DNA of 64,000 bases from Cylindrobasidium torrendii FP15055 ss-10. Its lineage: Eukaryota > Basidiomycota > Agaricomycetes > Agaricales > Physalacriaceae. Position 1 is the first letter of the stretch. Each line of letters opens with the position of its first letter. The stretch lies in the NCBI GenBank assembly GCA_000934385.1, contig KN880552.1:1-64000 (forward strand). Reading direction: 5' to 3'. The notes beneath the pieces are model-generated. The model had not been told where the DNA came from. It made no database searches and worked only from the letters and a program-made list of their open reading frames with translations. This document shows positions 56,375-64,000 of this stretch, piece by piece. Made by a program: the position numbers and the translations under genes.

Positions 56375-56956
56375 TATGCGGCCGTCTGCTCCTTCGTCAG
56401 AGACGAAGCAGCCCACGAACCCTCTCATTTCCATGGACACTACTAGTAATTTATCATTTACGACTTTGCCTACGATTCGATTTCCTCTGGCGGCGACGTC
56501 GGCTTTTCTTACTTACATACGACTGACTGTGCGTGCGACACCGACCCATTCATCTGCGACTTACTACTGTACTGTGTACATTCTACATACCTCTCCACTT
56601 TGCTACTCTATCTAGACGCTTACGACTCGTGTAATACTTGGTGTTTATGACTGGATGAATACACTGATGACTTTCCTGGATATCTTCGAGCCGCGCGGTA
56701 CAGAGCGCAAGGAGGGACTGTGGTTCGAACGCAGACTCGACCCTAAGAGTAGCGGACAGCAGTACTTCAAGCGTTCAAAATAGAGGGCATCACAACGAAG
56801 ACAGTATCTCGCGCCGGCCCAGGCATAATACAGACAGACAATTGACATTGGCGCATGGGTCAGCTACGATCACAGTCTGCGCAGTGAGAAAGTCACAGTC
56901 ACAAGTAAATCAGCAGCGACCTGGGATCATGAAGGGTGTCCCCACCGTCGAACCGA
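56375..56956. other. 3' flank of STE3
   Basis: No gene supported; convergent space between STE3 and P7. Confidence 0.5.
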
Positions 56957-57109
56957 CTAGGCTATCGAACAGCCTCCTCCATGAACGGTACTTGCGCTAC
57001 CCTCGCGCTCATGATTCACGGTTGATTCAGCGCCCTCTTCCTCTTCTTGCTCGGAGACGGACGCGATGGTGTACATCTCTTCGATGGTGAGGGTAGTAAA
57101 TGTATCCAT
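56957..57109 (-). CDS. Pheromone precursor P7 (CaaX CSIA)
   Basis: 50 aa on the minus strand: start MDTFTTLTIEEMYTI, an acidic run EQEEEEGAE, maturation motif NHEREGSAS, end VHGGGCSIA. Easily missed among overlapping frames, and it is the only pheromone gene between the receptor and P5. A TATATAAA box (other strand) is at 57230-57237, 121 bp upstream. Family role as for P1. Confidence 0.93.
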   Translation of the reverse strand: MDTFTTLTIEEMYTIASVSEQEEEEGAESTVNHEREGSASTVHGGGCSIA

Positions 57110-58503
57110 AGTAATGGCACAGAAGATAATAATGCGTGAGGGGGTTGTTGAAGAGTGACTCGAGCGAGTGGATCATTCCAATGGAAACAGAGGCCTGAGA
57201 ATTTTTTTTCTTTTTCCGCTCACAAGCTGTTTATATACCACGGCGTACTCACATGCTGACTCATAGTGCGACAAAGGCCGACTTAAATTCCTCAGGTCTC
57301 AGATAAATAACTCAAATAGTGCCCTTCGGGGCCAAAGGCAGATAAGGAGAAGCCTGCCGTTCCCGGCGAGCGGAGATTGAAACGGGACTCTTGGGCCTTT
57401 GTCCTTACTACCGTCACAACTCTGACCACCCAACCATGTTTGAGGGGTATTGATCACTATTTATATTGGACGACGTATGTGCACGACCCCCCAGATTAAT
57501 GTCGACTTCTTCAAGTTATGTCTGTCACCACCGCCATCGTCGTCGCCGACTTGTAACTCAGCTGACTGCCATTATTAACATCAAGGAAACTCCCGTAAGC
57601 TCCAAGGGCCAATTTTCGCACATTTGAAATCATGCAGGAATTTCCAACGCGTTTTCCTGAACTTGTTGCCGTAGGCTGCCGTCGTCGTCTGGAACCCGTC
57701 CGATCTAGAGAAAATACTGCAAGACACGCACAAACTTGGATAGCCCCTACCAAAGACAAATTCTTTAGACGATTTCTTGCCTCGCCGAAGCCTACCCACC
57801 CTCGTCTGGTTTCTTTTTGCTGCGCCGTTCTCAGACACCCTCGGGGCTGACAAGGCGGCATCACACCTCGCAGCGCGGAGGGCTCGTTATGTCTTCATAT
57901 TCCTGCTGTCGCTCCTGATCCATGCTGAACACACCTTGCCTTCTGCGCGCGCCCCATGAGTGATGTGTGGGCGACTGATAATTTTAGGACCGTGCTCCCC
58001 GAGTCAAAACGACTTGCAGTCATTTCGTACGTGTTTTACAACCTATGCGACTCAATTCACCTTCCGCAGTCACACCGGATGTCGGGTATATGTCGAATAT
58101 CTTCAAAGGCGTTGGTACGATTGTCCCATGGATGGCACGCCTCTTCATCTGTTGCATAGTCGAACGCTCGCTGCCTCGGTTTATTCTATGACCAATATAA
58201 TCATAGAGCATACGAGCACACTGACTCACGAGACAATTCACAATAACCCAGCCATGTGATAGTCAAACAGCCTGCAACACGACGCCACAAATTGCACTCT
58301 TTGGTGTCATTGTGGGCAGAAACACGCGGTTGACTCATTCTTGTCTCACAACAGCTTTTTGAAAGGGCTTATAAAGAGAAAGGTTCAATGCGATTGCCCA
58401 ACCCAACCCACCCTAAACCACCCCAACCTCGAGCTCTCGCAGCCCATCCCATGCGCCTCGAAGCCCACTGCACCAACACATGAGCTACTGCACCTTCACA
58501 CCG
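57110..58503. other. Spacer between P7 and P5
   Basis: Holds both promoters (divergent pair). A GC-rich part at 57320-57440 has hairpin potential and tRNA-like traits that fail on inspection. TTATAAAG at 58369-58376 is the probable P5 TATA box; CATTGT at 58308-58313 is the ACAATG motif on the other strand. Confidence 0.45.
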
Positions 58504-58665
58504 ATGGAAGCATTCACCACCATTTTCCTTGATGTCGAGCACCTCGTTGATGTTGCAAACGCCGCAGCACCTGGCGCTGGGGAGGTCGTTGATGCCGTTC
58601 CTCGCGACTTTGAGCGTGAAGGCGACCATTCCGTAGCTCATAGTGGCGGGTGCATAATCGCCTAA
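58504..58665 (+). CDS. Pheromone precursor P5 (CaaX CIIA)
   Basis: 53 aa: start MEAFTTIFLDVEHLV, maturation motif RDFEREGDHSV, end AHSGGCIIA. The eight-codon upstream extension (from an earlier Met) is not shared by the family, so MEAFTT is taken as start. Closest to P4 by sequence. TATA box 128 bp upstream. Confidence 0.93.
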   Translation: MEAFTTIFLDVEHLVDVANAAAPGAGEVVDAVPRDFEREGDHSVAHSGGCIIA

Positions 58666-59459
58666 ACAATACTCGTGCGTTTATTCTACTTTACTAATGA
58701 CAGTTGTACTTACTTCTTCTTCGTAGTCCTTTCCACAGAACCAAACTCGGCTTGCATGCATACCTATTTATTCTTTCGATATTCTTCCAGCGGTCACGGG
58801 CTTGCTCTGCACACCGTCATACGCATATTTCTAAGTTATTTGTGTACAAACTAGGCGGATGGAGGTTGTTGTAACTGTATTTACATTGTACTTTGATTTA
58901 TTGGTCGAGGCTCGAGCCGCGAGTCGAGCGCGGAAATGCTGTAGTGTCGCGATCTTTACTTAAGAAACCCAGCTTTCGTTTATTCACATTTCTTGGAAGT
59001 TAAACATCGATGCTTCATTTTAACAGCAAGGAGGAGACCCAGTAGCAGAGAATGGATCCCGCCGCGTCGCGCGGCGTGCGCTCGGCAACGACACGTGGCA
59101 CGTTGATCCGTGAAGCGATCACTTGGTTGCGCTTTGCCCAGGTTCTCCCACCATCGCCACTGCCGTCAGACGCAACTCGAAGCGCGTACCATGGAAATTT
59201 ATGAAAACGGCACCACTCTGATCACATCACCCGAGCTCCTCGACGGATTTGGAGAACAATCAAGAACAATGGCCTTCGAGACCTATTGTTCTCGGTGTAC
59301 AAACAAGCGTCCACCGATGCTTGGTATAGGACTTGGGAGCTTATAAACCGCTTTGACCATCATTTCTCAACTTGTATTCGCCTGCCCTGCCCTTCGTTCA
59401 CTTCATCCTCGTCGCGCAGCTACCACTACCCAAGCCTCACCCAGTCACAAGCACCGCCG
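58666..59459. promoter_or_regulatory. Spacer and P6 promoter
   Basis: AGAACAATCAAGAACAATGG (59253-59272 region) contains ACAAT and ACAATGG motifs, ATTGT follows at 59285-59289, and TATAAA is at 59342-59347, 113 bp before the P6 start. No other gene seen. Confidence 0.45.
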
Positions 59460-59621
59460 ATGGACTCCTTCACTCCCATCTTCTTCCTCGACGAGATATC
59501 TTTCGAGCTGGACGTAACCTCAACCACTTCCGGCGAGGACAACTCGGAGACGGGCACACCTATAGATTTCGAGCGCGGAGGAGATCCCAATGCGCTCGGC
59601 GGGTCATGCATTGTATGCTAG
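59460..59621 (+). CDS. Pheromone precursor P6 (CaaX CIVC)
   Basis: 53 aa: start MDSFTPIFFLDEISF, acidic middle GEDNSETG, maturation motif IDFERGGDPNA, end LGGSCIVC. The last residue of the box is Cys, giving a second Cys at the very end, unusual for a pheromone. The upstream in-frame Met (59286) belongs to a non-conserved extension. It is the rightmost pheromone gene of the locus. Confidence 0.93.
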   Translation: MDSFTPIFFLDEISFELDVTSTTSGEDNSETGTPIDFERGGDPNALGGSCIVC

Positions 59622-60589
59622 GTGCGTCCCAAGCACTCATCGTTCTTCACCCGCTCACCGTCGAAATCCAGCCGCTGTCCACGCTCCCCATAACCAACAA
59701 GCACCAATCCGCAGGCTTCGACCTGCCCCAAGCGCCAAGCAGCCCTCGCGCTACCTCACCACGGCCCTTCCCATCTTGGCTTCTGTCAGGCGGGCGCGTC
59801 GCTGTGCGACGTGCGCGCGCCTATGCACCCTCCCTTATTATACTGCGTCCTTGGTGACGAACGATACCCCCATGCCGGTCTATAGACAATTCATATACCC
59901 TATGCACGAAACGAAATGAAATTGTAGCTGCTGTGCAGCGTTGTACACTATACTTTCATGATCCCACTCACGTCCCCATTGATGTCGCTTGCACTGCCTG
60001 TACGAGCTGAACTAGTTCCGCTGCACGCTTTCGCCCTCCGCACGAAGGAGACCGGTTTGGAACGAGTGCATGATGCCATCGTTCTTCCATGAGCCTGCTG
60101 TCTTCCTGCCGAGCTTGTTCGACCGTCGACGAGCTACACGTCCCAGAGATGTCGGTGAGATTTGGCAGTAACTCACCTAGATTGTAGGTGCTTTCAATCA
60201 CTCGCCGCGGTGACTCGAAAGCCCAAGTTACAGCCAGCTTCATTGCTCCGTTGCACGACCTGTGACCTTCGGTCAGCGTCCATGTATGGGATGCCTCGAT
60301 AGTGGATGCTGGTCACACATTGTTTGTCATATTCGCAGTTTCTCGTCGAGGACATTCCGCTGCTTTGCCCTGCGAACTAATACATTGAACACAATGTAGG
60401 CAGAAATCTACGGCGCACTCGAGCGGTGAGCAAGGCAGTTTCGATTCCAATGCCGCGGCGCGAAACGATGATTTGTCTTTGCTCACAGCGCACATATAAT
60501 AAGTACATGTCTCATTTCTGTGTTTAGCATTTGAGCGGTAGACGTCCGAGCGCGCTACTGGTGAGCTCCGCGTCTGTAGTTTCGAAACC
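59622..60589. other. No gene supported
   Basis: Frames of up to 161 codons here run through P6 in other frames and are shadows. Nothing else recognised. Confidence 0.4.
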
Positions 60590-60790
60590 ATGAGCAGCGT
60601 CACGGACAGTAAGAGGGACAGGTTTGTAGCTCAGACTTCATGCTTTAGAGGTCTCGAGTTGTTCATCGCTCTCGAATCCCAGTATCAAAGAAATCGGTTC
60701 GCCAGAACACATGGAAGGGGTATCTGGAGGGGACTCACCGCTGCGCTCTGTGCTGGAGAGATTGCCGAAGAGGACATCGAATTGAAATAG
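60590..60790 (+). pseudogene. D5: DUF6535 C-terminal remnant
   Basis: The end of this frame reads HGRGIWRGLTAALCAGEIAE and EDIELK, matching the C-termini of D4 (NGRGIWNGVVSALCGGE, EDVEL) and D2 (RMWRGITAALRC). No upstream DUF6535 sequence is present in the window, so it is an isolated scrap of a fifth copy next to the mating locus. Confidence 0.6.
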
Positions 60791-63176
60791 GGCGGGAAGG
60801 ATGGTACAGACGATTAATCTTCATTCGAAGGTACGACGAGGCATGTAAACAGAATGTGGTTTAGAATATTTGAATTTTTACTTCGAGGAGGGAATCGAGC
60901 GTGTAACCATTGCGTTCTCGGCGGATTCAGCTCCTAATCTTGAATGGGCGTCCTCTCGTCTAAGCAAAGCGTGAAAAAGGTTATCCAGCTTGGAACCTAG
61001 GGAGCAGGCGACCTAAAGCTCTGGGTATCGAGCCGGATGTGTATGTGCCGGCGCAACTTGACGCGAAAGAGACAAGACAAGGTACAGCGGTAGAATCGCC
61101 GGTTTTGTGAAATAGATTGTTCCGAACGCGAGAGAGTACCGTGAGGAACAAGAAAAGAAGTGAGGTCGTTCTTTTTCTGTTGAACGAGACACATCCAGTT
61201 GCGAGGACGAAGGATAGAGAAGTCGAGGGTACATGAAGCATGGTTAGCTGAGAGTGAAGAACAGTCGGACACGAATACGTGCTACTGGATAGTGGGTGAG
61301 CATGGATTTCGTAGAGAGGACGTACCTCCACGATGTTGACGAAACCCGAGAGATAAAAAAGGATAGAGGATAAACTTCTCCAGCAGAAGTACACAAATCA
61401 GTACAACGCAGGCTTTACACGCGCAGCGCGAAGATGATCATGATGGTTAGAAGACAGGCACTGGCAGGGCATTCGTTCCGATTCTCCGATCGCGACTTGG
61501 CACCCGCCACCAGCCGTAAGAGGGTTCAATGTGAGTGCTGGACGTGCGAAGTTCGAACGCGTTGATCGGCTTAGCATCATTCGTGAACGGCGGATGCCGC
61601 GACATGCTGACCAGCGACCATCTCGACCATGTTCACGATCCTCTTGAATCCCGCATGTTCTGTCGCACCGATGTTCCTCGACACCAAAGAAAAACAGAAG
61701 GATAACTCCTGCTTTTATCTCCGGCTTCGCCTCTCCGTGAGACGCCCTCGGGCACAACTTCTATGCACGCAGGATGCAGGCGCTCAGTGAAGCCTATGTC
61801 TGCACCGAGAATTATCGCCCTCAACCCAACTCTCGTGCGACAGCTCGACGCCTGCTTGCTCAGCTCGCGCACGTTCGCATTGCATCCTTCCCCGGTGACC
61901 ATGACTGCACACATTTCCGACGAGTAAAAGGGAGAAACAACGGGCACGATGAACGCAGGGATCACAAAGTGCGTGCTATATGCAACCAGACCGCGTATCT
62001 AGACTCATTTTGTCCCGCTAAACGCTAGCTCAGGCTCCCGCACTGCAAGCTACAAGGACTGTTCACCATACCATTCCTACGCTTGATTCCCCGCGTCTCC
62101 AGTGCACACAGAGGTTGTCAAGTCAACGAAGTCTGCTGGTCTACAAGGGATGCGCATCGCGTGGGACTGCATGTACGTCGTTTCTATACATTTTCGCTTC
62201 ATCCTGTCTCAACCTCTTGCACAAATAGACGCTACTCATGCATTAGCGATGCTCGTCTCTCGCTATCTACATACGCTTTGCGCATTCTTTCAATCACAGA
62301 CAATCCTTCGGCGTTGTTTCTCGTGAGCGTGCGTCGTCCGGTGTGAGTCCGCCTATGCTTTGAACCCCACATTACTCCAGCTCAGCCGCACGCTATACAG
62401 GACATCCTTCCTCTTGCCTCGATTGTTGCACGGTCCTTCGTAATACGCGTTAGGCCACGGGTTGTCTTTGGGGACATCATGGCATCTCTCATATTCAATG
62501 CTTAGGTCGTCAGCACCTGGTCGAGATTTGCTAACTCTCTCGCGTTTGAGCATGAGTGCCAAAGCGGCCTTAGCACGAGAGCTTTGGGTTCTCCGTCAAT
62601 GACTGTCTGCTCATTTGCACACGCAATCCGGTCGACTCCTCGACTTCTGCACTTCAAAGCACCACCAGCTCTAAGCGTACGGCGTATCCGAGAAGGTCTT
62701 CGACGGACTATACGACAAGAAACTGCGGACACCGTTCTCGTATAGATCATTGGTCTGCGCGCCTGCGGCCTCTGGATGCACATCCCTTTTCTAACACGCA
62801 AGTAGGTCGGTATTTCGCACCCGAGAATTTCATCGACGTCGCCAATGCCGTCGCTAAGAATCGACGAAGGACAGGCTTGGTCAAGGAGTCGGATCCCTAG
62901 CGCACCGCGTGTATATCTTCTTATCCTTACTGGTTGTATGATCCTTGGCGACTCATGTAGCTAAGTTATGTAGGATCTGTGATCTGGTCGCCAACTTTAC
63001 TAGCTCGTGAATGTTTGCTATCATTGCTGGGAATCATCACTGTCCACCAGTTGTTCAATCCTTACATTTCGAAATACTCTACAGCCAGTTAAATTTAAAA
63101 CCTCTTCACAGTCCCCAAAGATCATCCGGCCTCTTGTGTGAGCGCCTCTGCGAGCGCATGAGCGGCCTGTTGACCA
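60791..63176. other. No nameable gene; exon-like pieces near 62.7-62.9 kb
   Basis: Plus-strand pieces at about 62667-62740 (YGVSEKVFDGLYDKKLRTPF) and 62803-62899 (GRYFAPENFIDVANAVAKNR, ending VKESDP and TAG) look like neighbouring exons, with CTAAC and AAGTAG acceptor signals between, but the phases do not fit my donor choice. No family recognised. 60.9-61.9 kb holds only overlapping frames. Confidence 0.3.
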
Positions 63177-63533
63177 TTATTTTTCACGGTGAAAGGTGGA
63201 TAGATGCTCCCGACGCGCACTCTCCTCCATGAAGAACGCGTTCACCATCTGGCAGTTATCTTTGCCCGTCCAGTGTTGATAATGGCAATACAATGGAAAT
63301 TGCTTGTGTATGTGCAGATGTTCTGGCATTTTCACGGGATGAGTGAAGGTGGTGACAGTGAAAGGACAGTTGATGTGTGGGCAAAGCATAATAGTCTCGG
63401 GATGGTGTGTGCGAAGGTGTTTGTCCATTCCCTCGATGTCGTTTGCAGTAAAGTTGCAGAAGGTTTGGGAGAATTCGCTGCAGTTATAGACGGTCATGGC
63501 GAGGGAGGTTGTGCTGTAGTTTTGAGCTTCCAT
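63177..63533 (-). CDS. Zinc-finger-like small protein
   Basis: 118 aa: MEAQNYSTTSLAM then three finger-like units: YNCSEFSQTFCNFTAN with MDKHLRTHH; LCPHINCPFTVTTF with MPEHLHIHK; and LYCHYQHWTGKDNCQ with REHLSTFH. The Cys-Cys spacing is wider than classical C2H2 while His-His spacing is 3-4. It resembles the gene at 15949-16239 in size and layout. Single exon. Possible nucleic-acid or protein binding; nothing links it to mating beyond position. Confidence 0.5.
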   Translation of the reverse strand: MEAQNYSTTSLAMTVYNCSEFSQTFCNFTANDIEGMDKHLRTHHPETIMLCPHINCPFTVTTFTHPVKMPEHLHIHKQFPLYCHYQHWTGKDNCQMVNAFFMEESARREHLSTFHREK

Positions 63534-64000
63534 GCCGCATCCTTGGCTTTATATCGTGGGCAGAAACTGTAAGGTTTTTGTATACATGTTGACGGTGTAG
63601 ACGGTCTTCTGTTATGACAAAGGGCGCTCCACCATAGCACGAGAAAATGGCTACTCTTTGTTTGATGCTGGTGAGCCACTCGAACGATCGGACACGCTTC
63701 AGTATGCGAATTGAGAACTTGGTGAAAAGAGCTAGAATGTTCATTGAGGACAAAAGGCTAATCTCAAAGGAAGGAGGCAAGGTCAGACGAATCTGCCAAA
63801 GAATACATACGCCAAAGCCTGTGATAGGACCGACAGACGACGATTTCTAGTGTCGACCCCTCCCAAATCAATTCAGATAGCAAAGTGCATTTGGACGCAT
63901 TCAAGTAGGTTTGCTTTACAATTGCGCTTGTAGGACGCTTGCTCGCGCCTTACACTCATACCGACTTGGACGTGATACAAATATCACTCATACCGACTTG
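63534..64000. other. Window end, no gene supported
   Basis: Short frames on both strands; a repeated ACTCATACCGACTTG (63953 and 63986) closes the window and may be a tandem repeat cut by the edge. Confidence 0.4.

Noticed and set aside
56431..56615. Possible extra pheromone gene starting MDTTSNLSF
   Set aside because: It ends LCYSI: a Cys four residues from the end followed by YSI, but there is no ER maturation motif, no Gly-rich mature part, and it sits in the 3' flank of STE3.
57365..57440. tRNA-like stretch on the minus strand (TGGTCAGAGT-like A box, GTTTCAATC-like B box)
   Set aside because: The T-loop has an extra base, the T-stem does not pair and no acceptor stem closes; judged chance similarity.
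60281..60300. MDADRRSQ minus frame as pheromone
   Set aside because: No CaaX box before the stop.

Overview
The window comes from a basidiomycete fungus, most likely an agaricomycete (mushroom/polypore lineage). Genes are cut by many introns of about 50 bp with GT-AG borders. The families present (DUF6535 membrane proteins, expanded TKL-type kinases, STE3 receptor with CaaX pheromone precursors) are typical of Agaricomycetes. I could not assign a genus. All exon models were built by hand from open frames, splice consensus, intron phase and comparison between paralogs inside the window.

Layout. 0-1.9 kb: a DUF6535 gene (D1) broken by a solo LTR and cut by the window edge. 4.4-10.8 kb: a tandem duplication, each unit holding a decayed small frame (R1, R2) and a kinase (k1, k2). 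12.0-15.1 kb: two adjacent nuclear-type genes (B, A); an inverted copy of the pair lies at 26.4-29.0 kb, where A' is dead and B' is intact. Between the copies are a small zinc-finger-like gene, a p47/Shp1 gene and an ammonium transporter sharing a divergent promoter region, and a full DUF6535 gene (D2). 31.8-33.4 kb: a shortened DUF6535 gene (D3). 34.5-38.5 kb: an AMSH/USP8-dimer-like N-terminal protein overlapped by kinase k3, whose fifth intron carries a complete non-autonomous hAT-type transposon. 40.7-43.7 kb: a small unknown gene and a fourth DUF6535 gene (D4) with one in-frame stop.

47.6-59.7 kb is the B (pheromone/receptor) mating-type locus: one STE3-type receptor and seven farnesylated-pheromone precursor genes on both strands, each with a TATA-like box. 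The receptor and pheromones work together in mate recognition: secreted lipopeptides made by one mate are read by the STE3 receptor of another. Past the locus lie a DUF6535 remnant (60.7 kb) and a second zinc-finger-like gene (63.2 kb).

The most unusual theme is the link between the kinase and DUF6535 families. They are interleaved, both are duplicated and decaying, and k1 carries a C-terminal module otherwise seen here only at the end of DUF6535 proteins. The three kinases also form a series from intact DFG to clearly degenerate active sites. Large parts (about 29-31.8, 38.5-40.6, 43.7-47.6, 47.8-50.9 and 60.8-63.2 kb) show no gene that I can name.
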